Shown here: positions 15,647 through 23,994 of the stretch, in pieces | Numbering within the stretch: position 1 is the stretch's first letter | Layout: each line of letters opens with the position of its first letter | From: Muribaculaceae bacterium | GTDB taxonomy: Bacteria; Bacteroidota; Bacteroidia; Bacteroidales; Muribaculaceae | Reading direction: 5' to 3' | Assembly (NCBI GenBank): GCA_009775365.1 | Contig: VSPM01000031.1 | Span: forward strand, 1 to 31,675 | DNA length: 31,675 nucleotides | The notes under the pieces: generated by a model | Database searches by the model: none | What the model was told of the DNA's origin: nothing | Seen by the model: the letters and a program-made list of their open reading frames with translations, nothing else | Made by a program: the position numbers and the translations under genes

Positions 15647-17002
15647 ATGGAGGATCTTGGCAAAGTCAATAGCATGCAACTCTATAATCTTTGGAAGAAT
15701 CTCACTGTGGGTCTCATCACAGTCATCGCTATGATGACTTTTTCCAAGTTGCTCCCTTTCTTTTTGTCGCCGGTTGTTTCTCTGCTGTGCGCGGCCTTTC
15801 TTTATGTTTATATTTTTAATTCGAGGGTGGTTCATAATTCGTCATGTCTTATAATGCCCTTCGCTATGCTCTATTGCCTTATTGGTTACTCGTTTGTAAC
15901 TATCGGCCTCAATGTAATGTATGCCTGGGGAGTTAAGCCGATTCCTTCGGAACTGGTGTTTTTTACAAATCCTTTCATTCCGTCGCTGATCTTTAATCCG
16001 ATATGTTTTGTCATTCTTCTTTTTTTGCTTGTAAGGCGTAACTCACTTCAGATATGTGTGGAATGCCGCATGCACAACGAGACTTTGAGCGGAAGGTCTA
16101 CGATTGGGAGCATATTCAGCCATGAGGCGCATTTCCAGCTTCGCAATCTTATGATAATGTTTGGAGTCCTTTCGGTTTTGATATGGACTTATTATCTTGT
16201 GTTTTATGTTAATATCAACATTAATTCGCGAGACTGGTACATCTTCACTTGGCTGACGATTATTGTTTTCATTCTTGATGAGGTATATTTGATTGCGCGT
16301 TACTACAATCTTTATCTTGACTTGAAAGAGAGCAATGAGATTATCACTCCTGAAGAACTCAATGACATGACAGCAAAGACATATCTCAGATATTATGTGA
16401 TCTGTGGGAATTATATTTATGTAGATACTCATGCCCTTGACCCGAGCGCTCCGTATAAAGAGATTATCGACACTCCGTTTTTCACAAAAAGGAGTGTAAA
16501 CGGCATATCGCTTGATGAAGTGAAAAGAATTATATCAAGAATGACCGGATATCCGGATGGGGAGCTAAGGTTTTTCTATGGCAGAAAAACCGATGACATG
16601 AGCAAGCACAGCATTCTCAGGTATTTTTATTTCCTTGACGGCGAACCGAAGGATTACAACGAGATGAATGTTGACGGCGAATGGATGGATTATGAAAAAA
16701 TCAAGTATCTGTATTCTTCCAATCCTGGCAAACTTGCAAAACTTTCTGTGACCGACACAACGCGTCTTGCAACAATAATACTCACAGAGAAGATATTCGA
16801 TGAGAACGGATTCAGGAAGTCAAAAATCAAGATGTATAATCCCACGTTCAATCTTATCGATGTGAGAAAATCACAACTTGACTTTCAAGATGACAAGTGG
16901 CTCCAGATTTCCGTGTTTAACTCTGACACTCCGATGTTCAGACTAAAAAGATGGTGGAGATCTCTTATGAGTGGGTCTAAAAGGAATAATTCATGGCAAT
17001 AG
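15647..17002 (+). CDS. Unrecognised six-helix membrane protein with large soluble C-terminal domain
   Basis: I do not recognise this 451-residue protein. The N-terminal half has about six hydrophobic segments (around residues 19-37, 39-57, 68-90, 105-126, 166-187, 193-214). Between helices 4 and 5 is a short polar loop with CVECRMHNETL. From about 225 to the end is a soluble, charged and aromatic-rich domain (MTAKTYLRYYVICGNYIYVD, RFFYGRK, SILRYFYFLDGE) with no catalytic motif I can name. A start at residue 10 (15674) is also possible. The gene begins 57 nt after the DPP-IV stop and its last 10 bases overlap the start of miaA, so translation of the two is probably coupled. Confidence 0.75.
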   Translation: MEDLGKVNSMQLYNLWKNLTVGLITVIAMMTFSKLLPFFLSPVVSLLCAAFLYVYIFNSRVVHNSSCLIMPFAMLYCLIGYSFVTIGLNVMYAWGVKPIPSELVFFTNPFIPSLIFNPICFVILLFLLVRRNSLQICVECRMHNETLSGRSTIGSIFSHEAHFQLRNLMIMFGVLSVLIWTYYLVFYVNININSRDWYIFTWLTIIVFILDEVYLIARYYNLYLDLKESNEIITPEELNDMTAKTYLRYYVICGNYIYVDTHALDPSAPYKEIIDTPFFTKRSVNGISLDEVKRIISRMTGYPDGELRFFYGRKTDDMSKHSILRYFYFLDGEPKDYNEMNVDGEWMDYEKIKYLYSSNPGKLAKLSVTDTTRLATIILTEKIFDENGFRKSKIKMYNPTFNLIDVRKSQLDFQDDKWLQISVFNSDTPMFRLKRWWRSLMSGSKRNNSWQ

Positions 17003-17904
17003 ATATTGTCGCTATCGTAGGCCCTACTGCAACGGGTAAGACAGGGAGGGCTGTGTCGCTTGCTCGCCGCATAAATGGGGAGATAATCAGCGGAGATTCA
17101 AGGCAGGTCTATAGACAGATGGATCTCGGCACAGGGAAAGACCTCGAAGAATATGGAGAGGTGCCGTATCATCTCATAGATATTTGCGACCCGGGAGATA
17201 AATACAATCTGCATAGGTTTCTTGCCGATATGCGGAAGGCTTATGCCGATATTATGGAAAGAGACAAAATGCCGGTGCTTTGTGGGGGCACGGGAATGTA
17301 TGTTGAAACAGCATTAAGTGGAGTCTCTCTTCCTGATGTGCCGGAGAATCCTGAATTGCGGCAGTCTCTTTCATGCAAGACACTCGATGAACTTGTAGAG
17401 ATTCTAAAGGACTACAAGCAATTGCATAACACCACTGATGTAGATAATTGCAAGCGGGCTGTAAGAGCAATAGAAATCGAGGAGTATTATCGTAATAATC
17501 CGGATCAGGCGCGAAACGCCGACCGAAAGAGTGCCACACCATTGAATAGCCTTATCATAGGAGTTGATGTGCCCCGTGACGTAAGACGAGCCAGAATATC
17601 TGAAAGGCTCGAGCGTAGGCTTGACATGGGCATGGTTGACGAGGTGAGGAGGATTATAGAGAGCGGGGTGAATCCGGAAGATTTGATTTATTACGGGTTA
17701 GAATATAAATACCTTACGCTTCACGTTATCGGAGAGCTGACATTCGATGAGATGAAACGCCAACTTGAAATTGCAATTCATCAGTTTGCCAAAAGACAGA
17801 TGACCTGGTTTCGGGGCATGGAGCGTCGCGGCTTTAAAATCAACTGGCTTCCATATGATCTTCCCGAGGATGAATTCAACGACAAGATCATATCGCTTAT
17901 GTAG
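16993..17904 (+). CDS. miaA: tRNA dimethylallyltransferase
   Basis: Transfers a dimethylallyl group to N6 of adenosine 37 in tRNAs that read U-starting codons. The P-loop is GPTATGKT (residues 9-16), followed by the conserved GDSRQVYRQMDLGTGK block. Further on are GGTGMYVE, the KRAVRAIEI segment and the C-terminal QFAKRQMTWFRGM block that contacts the tRNA. The length of 303 residues is normal. The ATG lies inside the last codons of the upstream membrane protein gene. It faces dnaG with only 7 bases between stop codons and no visible terminator. Confidence 0.96.
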   Translation: MAIDIVAIVGPTATGKTGRAVSLARRINGEIISGDSRQVYRQMDLGTGKDLEEYGEVPYHLIDICDPGDKYNLHRFLADMRKAYADIMERDKMPVLCGGTGMYVETALSGVSLPDVPENPELRQSLSCKTLDELVEILKDYKQLHNTTDVDNCKRAVRAIEIEEYYRNNPDQARNADRKSATPLNSLIIGVDVPRDVRRARISERLERRLDMGMVDEVRRIIESGVNPEDLIYYGLEYKYLTLHVIGELTFDEMKRQLEIAIHQFAKRQMTWFRGMERRGFKINWLPYDLPEDEFNDKIISLM

Positions 17905-17911
17905 CGCAGTC

Positions 17912-20149
17912 TCAGCGAGGCAGATGTTTTGACTTGATAGAAGGCGCAGGACATATAATTCTGTCGCCTATGCTTTTTGCTATCTCGCTGCGCAATTTTA
18001 TCATGCCTGCAAGTTTGCTTTGAATTTCACGTTCTTCATCATATTGCCCTTTCCCGGAAATCTCTCTGAAGCGTGCGAGAAGAGAATTAAACCGCATGTC
18101 AAGTATTCCATTGCGCCATACGTCCATAGCTGTCGGAATGAGTTGAAACAGTTTGTCTTCCTCTTTTTCCACAGGAGTTTCACGAGAATATATCCTGCTG
18201 AGATGATGTTTCTCGCATATGGCTTCAGTTGTTAGTAGACGAACAGTGTCGTTTTCATGACTTGCGAGTTCCTTGGCAGGGTATGCTTTTGAAAACTCTG
18301 CAATTTCATATGCCTCCCAGGCAGACAACTGTTCTTCAAGTTTCTTTTCCTCCCTTTCAATTTCATTCATAGAAAGGTTTCGTTCCCCTATTTCAAGGAA
18401 TCCTGCTTTCCTTTTTTCTTCTTTTATGGATTCGAGCCTTGACTTGAATTCTAAAAGGTCGTTTCTAAACTGGGGAAGGAGTTGTTTCAAGGTGTCATAA
18501 GTCAGCGCAAAATCTTGTTCAGAGAAACTGATGTCGTCGGCAGAGAGTTCATCGTCAATAAATTCGAGCACATTCAATATTGACGGCACACCTTCAGTCT
18601 CTACACCCTCACAGAAATCAAGGAATCCATAGCGAATGCAGTATTGCAGCACTTTCCATTCCATTGGCCTCAACGGGTTTGCATAAAGCTGTGCTCCCAG
18701 TTGTTTTGTCTGAGCTGTATTGGCTGAATCTCCGGTTGCTTTTATTGAATCATTGACCGGCCGGTTCAGCGAAGGTTGTGGCTGAATCTTTCCAGACTCA
18801 AGGTCCCTGTTGAGCGTGCCGAGGTTGCGCTGTCTTTTCAATTGCTCCACCACTCCGGCTCGTGCTGCGGCCGTGGCCGCCCCGATCGACTCTTCGCTTA
18901 CACCAAGGATGTTGCTGCATTCTTGAATATAAATGTCGCGTTTCACCTTGTCGGGGATACATGCGAGCGACTCGACAACGCTTCTTACGGCTTCCACACG
19001 TTTTTGTGGACTGTTTTCGGCGTCATTCATAAGAATACGCGTCTTGAAGCGAATTATGTCAGTCTCATGTTCCTTCACATATTCGCGAAATTCTTCCGGT
19101 GTGTGTTTCCTTGCGAAAGAGTCGGGGTCGTCGCCATCGGGCAGCAGCAGCACATTGACATCAAGCTTATGTGAGAGCAGCATGTCGATGCCTCTCAAAG
19201 ACGCTTTGATTCCGGCTGCATCGCCGTCATATATGAGCGTTACATTTTTAGTGAATCTATGAATAAGTGAAATCTGACCGTCGGTCAATGCTGTGCCGGA
19301 AGAAGCCACAACATTGCGCATGCCGGACTGCCACATTCCTATAACATCAAGATACCCCTCTACAAGAAAACATTTGTCTTCTTTTACAATGGCGGTTCTT
19401 GCCTGATAAATGCCGTAGAGTTCGTTGCTCTTTTTATATATTTCAGATTCCGGGGAGTTGATGTATTTTGCAGGCGAACCTTTAAGATCGCGCCCTCCGA
19501 ATGCTATGACTTTGCCGGATGAGTTAAGAATAGGGAAAATCACTCGGCCGTGGAATCTGTCGTAGTCGCGCCCTTGCTGGCTTGTGCCCACAAGTCCAAG
19601 CCCTTTTAAAACATCTATGTTGAAACCTTTGGCGGTTGCCGCCTCTAAAAACGCGTTTCCTCGGTCGAAAGCGTATCCGAGATGAAACTGTTTTATGGCT
19701 TCAGCGGTCACGCCTCGTCCGTAAAGATATTGCAACCCTATGTCACGTCCGTCTTGAGTGTTGAGCAAGTTGTCTTCAAAATATTTCATTGCCCATTCAT
19801 TGGCAATGAACATTCCCTCGCGACGGCTTTGAGTGGCGCGTTCCTCATCTGTGAGCTCTTTCTCCTCTACTTTGATGCCATATTTTTTAGCCAGCTGCAA
19901 AAGGGCATCATGATAGGATATGCCCTCTTTCTCCATTATGAAGTTTACAGGCGATCCCCCCTTATGGCATGAGAAGCAATGGCAATAGTTTCTTGCTTTG
20001 TTCACAGAGAAAGATGGGGTGCGCTCGTTATGAAACGGGCATAGCCCAACATAATTAGCGCCCCTTCTTATAAGATGAACATAGTCGCTGACAACTTCTA
20101 CAATGTCGGCGGTGTCTTTAATTTTCTGAACAGTGGCTTTGTCAATCAT
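17912..20149 (-). CDS. dnaG: DNA primase
   Basis: Makes RNA primers for chromosome replication. The N-terminal zinc ribbon has Cys37, His40, Cys58 and Cys61 (CPFH...CFSC), the CHC2 type. The catalytic core follows with GRVIFPILN and KVIAFGGRDLKGSPAKYINSP. The TOPRIM domain has FLVEGYLDVI, LIYDGDAAG and LPDGDDPDSF for metal and nucleotide binding. After about residue 430 the sequence is divergent, with a charged helical stretch and a C-terminal region that in other primases binds DnaB; only its position suggests that here. The length of 745 is at the long end for the family. The gene starts 4 nt after the dapA stop, so it is most likely transcribed from the dapA promoter. Confidence 0.96.
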   Translation of the reverse strand: MIDKATVQKIKDTADIVEVVSDYVHLIRRGANYVGLCPFHNERTPSFSVNKARNYCHCFSCHKGGSPVNFIMEKEGISYHDALLQLAKKYGIKVEEKELTDEERATQSRREGMFIANEWAMKYFEDNLLNTQDGRDIGLQYLYGRGVTAEAIKQFHLGYAFDRGNAFLEAATAKGFNIDVLKGLGLVGTSQQGRDYDRFHGRVIFPILNSSGKVIAFGGRDLKGSPAKYINSPESEIYKKSNELYGIYQARTAIVKEDKCFLVEGYLDVIGMWQSGMRNVVASSGTALTDGQISLIHRFTKNVTLIYDGDAAGIKASLRGIDMLLSHKLDVNVLLLPDGDDPDSFARKHTPEEFREYVKEHETDIIRFKTRILMNDAENSPQKRVEAVRSVVESLACIPDKVKRDIYIQECSNILGVSEESIGAATAAARAGVVEQLKRQRNLGTLNRDLESGKIQPQPSLNRPVNDSIKATGDSANTAQTKQLGAQLYANPLRPMEWKVLQYCIRYGFLDFCEGVETEGVPSILNVLEFIDDELSADDISFSEQDFALTYDTLKQLLPQFRNDLLEFKSRLESIKEEKRKAGFLEIGERNLSMNEIEREEKKLEEQLSAWEAYEIAEFSKAYPAKELASHENDTVRLLTTEAICEKHHLSRIYSRETPVEKEEDKLFQLIPTAMDVWRNGILDMRFNSLLARFREISGKGQYDEEREIQSKLAGMIKLRSEIAKSIGDRIICPAPSIKSKHLPR

Positions 20150-20153
20150 TTAA

Positions 20154-21086
20154 TTATACCAACGGTTTCCATGAACGCGACACCACTTCGTGAGCTGAAG
20201 GAGTGTAGAGAGAATCAAGCAGTTCGTGAATCTTTTCGTTAGTGCTCATTCTTGTCGGCACAAGAGGGAGTCGCAATTCATTCTCTATAAGACCAAGCAC
20301 ATTTAGAGTGCATTTCACGCCCGCAGGATTTCCATCCACAAAAAGAAGGCTGAAAAGCTCGTTAAATCTCCAATGAATCGGGAGAGCCTCCTGAAATTTA
20401 CCTTCAAGGCAGAGCCTCACCATTCTTCCGAATTCCATTGGGAATGCGTTGCCAATCACAGAAATGACACCCACGGCACCAAGTGTCATGAGAGGATATG
20501 TAATTCCGTCGTCGCCGGATATCACTTCAAAGCGCTCGGGCTTATTCTTGATTATTTCTTCAATCTGCGTGAAATTTCCTGACGCCTCTTTCACCCCTAT
20601 GATATTGTCGCAATCGCGCGCCAATGCGAGAGTGGTCTGGGCGGTCATGTTCACACCGGTTCTTCCCGGCACATTATACAGGATTATGGGGAGCGGAGAT
20701 GCCGACGCGATAGCCTTATAATGCTGGTATAGTCCTTCTTGGGAAGGCTTGTTATAGTATGGCACAACAGAGAGAATTGCAGAAAACCCTGACAGATCGG
20801 TTGTTTTTACCTCGTTCACAACCGCCTGAGTGTTATTGCCTCCTACTCCTAAAACAAGAGGTATTCTTCCGGCATTTACCTCTTTTACAAAATTCATGAT
20901 CTCTTCTTTTTCGTCAGGGAAGAGAGCCGGGGTCTCTCCTGTAGTTCCTAACACAACAATATAATCACTTTTGCCTTCAATGATGTATTCCACCATTCTT
21001 TTCAGGGCATCGAAGTCTACTGTCTTGTCCTTTTTAAATGGAGTCACGAGGGCAACTCCAAGTCCTTTTAATTTAAAATCAGCCAT
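20154..21086 (-). CDS. dapA: 4-hydroxy-tetrahydrodipicolinate synthase
   Basis: Condenses pyruvate with aspartate semialdehyde, the first committed step to lysine and to meso-diaminopimelate for peptidoglycan. The Schiff-base lysine is Lys166 (IIGVKEASG). The catalytic tyrosine is Tyr137-138 in LYNVPGRTG, with the pyruvate-binding GTTGE (47-51) and the second tyrosine in PYYNKPSQEG. The length of 310 is slightly longer than the usual about 295 because of a short C-terminal tail. Its promoter (-7 at 21107-21114) overlaps that of the divergent DUF389 gene. dnaG follows after 4 nt. Confidence 0.95.
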   Translation of the reverse strand: MADFKLKGLGVALVTPFKKDKTVDFDALKRMVEYIIEGKSDYIVVLGTTGETPALFPDEKEEIMNFVKEVNAGRIPLVLGVGGNNTQAVVNEVKTTDLSGFSAILSVVPYYNKPSQEGLYQHYKAIASASPLPIILYNVPGRTGVNMTAQTTLALARDCDNIIGVKEASGNFTQIEEIIKNKPERFEVISGDDGITYPLMTLGAVGVISVIGNAFPMEFGRMVRLCLEGKFQEALPIHWRFNELFSLLFVDGNPAGVKCTLNVLGLIENELRLPLVPTRMSTNEKIHELLDSLYTPSAHEVVSRSWKPLV

Positions 21087-21106
21087 AGTTGGTTTTATTG
21101 TTGATG

Positions 21107-21114
21107 CAAAGTTA
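21107..21114 (-). promoter_or_regulatory. -7 element of the dapA-dnaG operon
   Basis: On the minus strand this reads TAACTTTG, a perfect TAnnTTTG. Transcription would begin near 21100, giving a leader of about 14 nt to the dapA ATG at 21086. A clear -33 is not seen. Confidence 0.65.
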
Positions 21115-21125
21115 ATAAAAAATAT

Positions 21126-21133
21126 TAATTTTG
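21126..21133 (+). promoter_or_regulatory. -7 element of the DUF389 gene
   Basis: TAATTTTG is a perfect -7; TTGTTG at 21098-21103 is a possible -33 (22-nt spacer). It is only 11 bases from the oppositely directed dapA -7, so the two polymerase footprints overlap. Confidence 0.7.
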
Positions 21134-21153
21134 CAGAATTAAAAGACTATGCT

Positions 21154-22554
21154 ATGACATTTAAAGAATCGTTGCGTTCAACTTTGAAAAGTTTTTGGAA
21201 CGAATTGTTATCATACTTCAATGTCGCTGAAGATTTGGAGCCACAGAATGAGGTTGAACAAAGCATTCGCTCAAGTGTGAGTTTCAAAGGTAGTCAGTTG
21301 CTTGTGCTGATTTTTGCTATTTTTATAGCGTCGCTTGGCCTGAACACCGACAGCATTCCTGTCATAATCGGTGCCATGCTGATTTCTCCGCTGATGGGTC
21401 CTATAATAGGGATGGGTCTCGCCATAGGCATAGAAGATTACCAATTGTTGCGGCGGAGTCTGAGAAACATAGTTATGGCAATGATTGGCTCGCTTTTGGC
21501 GTCGGCAATCTATTTTTTGATTTCGCCTCAATATGAAGGCTCAAGCCAGTTGCTTGCCAGGACTTCGCCATCAATTTACGATGTGTTCGTAGGCCTTTTT
21601 GGCGGTGCCGCCGGCATTGTGAGCATTGCCTGCCGCAACAAAGGGCAGGTTATGCCGGGTGTGGCTATCGCCACGTCGCTCATGCCACCTCTTTGCACTG
21701 CCGGGTATGGTCTTGCAACATGGCAGGGTAGTTTCTTTTTCGGAGCTCTCTATCTGTTTTTCACCAATATGATTTTCATTCTCTTCGCGTCCTTGATAGG
21801 AGTGAAGCTAATGAAATTCCATAGTGTGGTCTATCAGGACACAAGGCGCAACAGGCGCATCCAAACAATAGTATATGCAATAGTGTTTATTACCGTCGGC
21901 TTCAGCTGCTACCTCACCTATGAGATGGTGCGTAAAAATATTTTCATGACAAAGGCCAAAGAATTTGTTGAAAAAGAGATGAATTTTCCTAACACTCAAG
22001 TGTTGAGCCATAAGGAATATATCGATGGGGGAGCGCGTCATATAGATGTCACTCTCATAGGCGCGGCATTGCCTAAAGATTCGCTTCAACTCGCCATGCT
22101 CACGAAACTTGACAGCGTTGGCCTCGGCGGAACTGTGCTCACAATAAAGCAGGGCTTCTCGTTAGAAAATAAAAATGTGAATGCCGAAAGCAGTTTCGAG
22201 GAATTCTATTCTGTGGTTCAGAGGGAGCTGTCGAACCGCCAGATGGTGATAGATTCACTGCAGAGCGTGCTTGACGACATGCAGTCATATGACGAGGAGA
22301 GCCTCGCTGTGGCTCCGGAAGTCAAAGTGCTTTTCCCCTCAATACAAGACCTTGCATTGTCGCGCATGGTGGCTGCTTCTACGAGTCATAACAATGTAGA
22401 CACCGTGAATATGGTTTTTGTGAACGCTCCTAAAGGATTGTCGGCCGACGAACGAAAAAAATTGGCGGATTATCTGGGCTTAAGGCTGAAGGAAAAAAGC
22501 ATTCACATAACTTTGAATCCTGCAAATTTTCCATGGCCGTCGGTTAGCCATTGA
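21154..22554 (+). CDS. DUF389 family integral membrane protein
   Basis: A membrane protein of 466 residues from the DUF389 family, whose function is not established. The DUF389 core is the multi-helix region from about residue 48 to 265. Conserved stretches are SIPVIIGAMLISPLMGPIIG, VFVGLFGGAAGIVSIACRNK and VMPGVAIATSLMPPLCTAGYGLA. After the last helix comes a soluble region of about 185 residues, probably outside the cytoplasm, containing a short coiled-coil-like segment (RELSNRQMVIDSLQSVLDDM). The frame runs upstream to 20971 inside dapA on the other strand, but the promoter at 21126-21133 fixes the start at ATG 21154. Confidence 0.85.
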   Translation: MTFKESLRSTLKSFWNELLSYFNVAEDLEPQNEVEQSIRSSVSFKGSQLLVLIFAIFIASLGLNTDSIPVIIGAMLISPLMGPIIGMGLAIGIEDYQLLRRSLRNIVMAMIGSLLASAIYFLISPQYEGSSQLLARTSPSIYDVFVGLFGGAAGIVSIACRNKGQVMPGVAIATSLMPPLCTAGYGLATWQGSFFFGALYLFFTNMIFILFASLIGVKLMKFHSVVYQDTRRNRRIQTIVYAIVFITVGFSCYLTYEMVRKNIFMTKAKEFVEKEMNFPNTQVLSHKEYIDGGARHIDVTLIGAALPKDSLQLAMLTKLDSVGLGGTVLTIKQGFSLENKNVNAESSFEEFYSVVQRELSNRQMVIDSLQSVLDDMQSYDEESLAVAPEVKVLFPSIQDLALSRMVAASTSHNNVDTVNMVFVNAPKGLSADERKKLADYLGLRLKEKSIHITLNPANFPWPSVSH

Positions 22555-22660
22555 CGTGGCTCCGGTAAAGAGTTGGGAATGGGAGTCGTGAAGTTGAGGC
22601 CGTGATGTAAAAGACGAACGCCTCTCAAGAGATTAACGTCATGATTTGAAAAACCTAAAA

Positions 22661-22692
22661 TTTGGATTATTCGCGTCATTATGTTAATTTTG
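22661..22692 (+). promoter_or_regulatory. Promoter of the ddl-ileS-lspA cluster
   Basis: A -33 TTTG (22661-22664) is followed after 20 nt by a -7 TAATTTTG (22685-22692), a full Bacteroidetes consensus. Transcription would begin near 22699, giving a leader of about 60 nt to the ddl ATG. Confidence 0.8.
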
Positions 22693-22757
22693 CATTCTGA
22701 AACCTCGCATCTGTTGAAAACAAGGCAGGTGCCAATAAAATTGTTTTCTTGAGGATT

Positions 22758-23960
22758 ATGAAGACTAATGTAGCTGTGTTCTTCGGCGGCAGGTCGGTGG
22801 AACATGAAATTTCAGTTATCTCAGCCTTGCAGGCTATAAATGCATTCGATCAGTCAAAATATAATGTCATACCGATATATATATCCAAGCAAGGGCGTTG
22901 GTACACAGGGTCTGAACTTCTCGACATTAGGAACTATAAGGATATGAAAGCCCTTGCAGAGCGAAGTGAAGAGGTGTATATGCGTCCGGAGTATGGCGAC
23001 TATAATCTTTACAGGGCTAACCCGGGCAGTGGGCTTTTCTCAAAGAAAAATCCAGTGGTGGAAGAACTTCATGTGGCAATACCTGTGCTTCATGGTTCAC
23101 ATGGCGAAGACGGAATGTTTGAAGGTCTGCTTGAAACAATTGGAATACCCTTCGCAGGATGCGACACGCTTTCCAGCGCCAATGGCATGGACAAGATCAC
23201 AATGAAGATGATTTTGAGAGAGAACGATATTCCCGTGGTGGACTATGTGTGGTTCACTGACAAGGAATGGGGATTGAAGCGCGATGAAATAATCTCGAAA
23301 ATAGAGAATAAACTTGGATATCCGGTTATAGTCAAGCCCGCCAACTTAGGATCAAGTGTCGGCATAGGAAAGGCTTCTGACCGTGCTGCTTTAATTGAGA
23401 GAATCGACAACGCTGAAAAATTTTCTCGCCGCCTGATTGTGGAGCACATGATTGGCGACATGATGGAGATAAATTGCTCGGTGCTTGGCGACTGCGACGA
23501 TTATCAGAGCAGTGTGTGTGAGGAGCCGATTTCAAAAGGCGACTTCCTGTCGTATGAGGAGAAGTATGGAGGTGGAGCCAAGGCCGGAATGCAGGCAAGC
23601 GAGAAAAGGATTCCGGCCGACATCCCTGATGACATGAGCGAGGCTATCCGCAAAATGGCCGGTGAAACATTCAGAGTTCTGTCATGCCATGGCGTGAGCC
23701 GTGTGGATGTCATGGTTGACCGCGCCGACAATAAGATTTATGTGAATGAAATCAACACAATCCCCGGAAGCCTCTCTTTCTATCTATGGGAGGAGAGCGG
23801 CATATCTTTCACAAAACTGATGGACATGCTTGTGGCTTTGGCGTTGAAACGCAAGCGGGAAACCGACCGCAAGACATTCACGTATGACGCCAATATTTTT
23901 GCCATGGGCGGCGGAATCAAAGGCGGCGGAATCAAAGGCGGCGTTAAAAATAAAAGATAA
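22758..23960 (+). CDS. ddl: D-alanine--D-alanine ligase
   Basis: ATP-grasp enzyme that joins two D-Ala for the peptidoglycan stem peptide. The N-terminal FFGGRSVEHEIS is the family signature, HGSHGEDGMFEGLLE is the D-Ala site, VIVKPANLGSSVGIGKA the ATP-grasp lysine and Ser loop, and YVNEINTIPGSLSFYLWEESG the metal-binding Glu/Asn. With 400 residues it is longer than the about 325 typical of Bacteroides Ddl. The extra length lies in an N-terminal insert (YTGSELLDIRNYKDMKALAE) and the tail KRETDRKTFTYDANIF, a DdlA/VanA-like or Firmicutes-like layout. It ends in a GGGIKGGGIKGG repeat. The start is ATG 22758; a TTG at 22749 is in frame but unnecessary. ileS starts 34 nt downstream. Confidence 0.94.
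   Translation: MKTNVAVFFGGRSVEHEISVISALQAINAFDQSKYNVIPIYISKQGRWYTGSELLDIRNYKDMKALAERSEEVYMRPEYGDYNLYRANPGSGLFSKKNPVVEELHVAIPVLHGSHGEDGMFEGLLETIGIPFAGCDTLSSANGMDKITMKMILRENDIPVVDYVWFTDKEWGLKRDEIISKIENKLGYPVIVKPANLGSSVGIGKASDRAALIERIDNAEKFSRRLIVEHMIGDMMEINCSVLGDCDDYQSSVCEEPISKGDFLSYEEKYGGGAKAGMQASEKRIPADIPDDMSEAIRKMAGETFRVLSCHGVSRVDVMVDRADNKIYVNEINTIPGSLSFYLWEESGISFTKLMDMLVALALKRKRETDRKTFTYDANIFAMGGGIKGGGIKGGVKNKR
23907..23943 (+). repeat. 15-bp tandem repeat in the ddl 3' end
   Basis: The unit GGCGGCGGAATCAAA occurs twice exactly (23907-23921, 23922-23936), plus a 7-base partial copy. It encodes GGGIK twice at the C-terminus of Ddl. The length of 15 keeps the frame. Confidence 0.9.
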
Positions 23961-23994
23961 ATTCTTCCCAACAATAATTATTACATTCTCAAGG

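Noticed and set aside
22555..22660. Terminator after the DUF389 gene (TTGAGGC ... GCCTCTCAA)
   Set aside because: The stem has a 2-base bulge, a 19-nt loop and no T-run; too weak to call.
23884..23994. N-terminal extension of IleRS (with AAESKAAESKAA repeat)
   Set aside because: It is the out-of-frame translation of the ddl 3' repeat; family N-termini begin at MSKKFKEY (23995).
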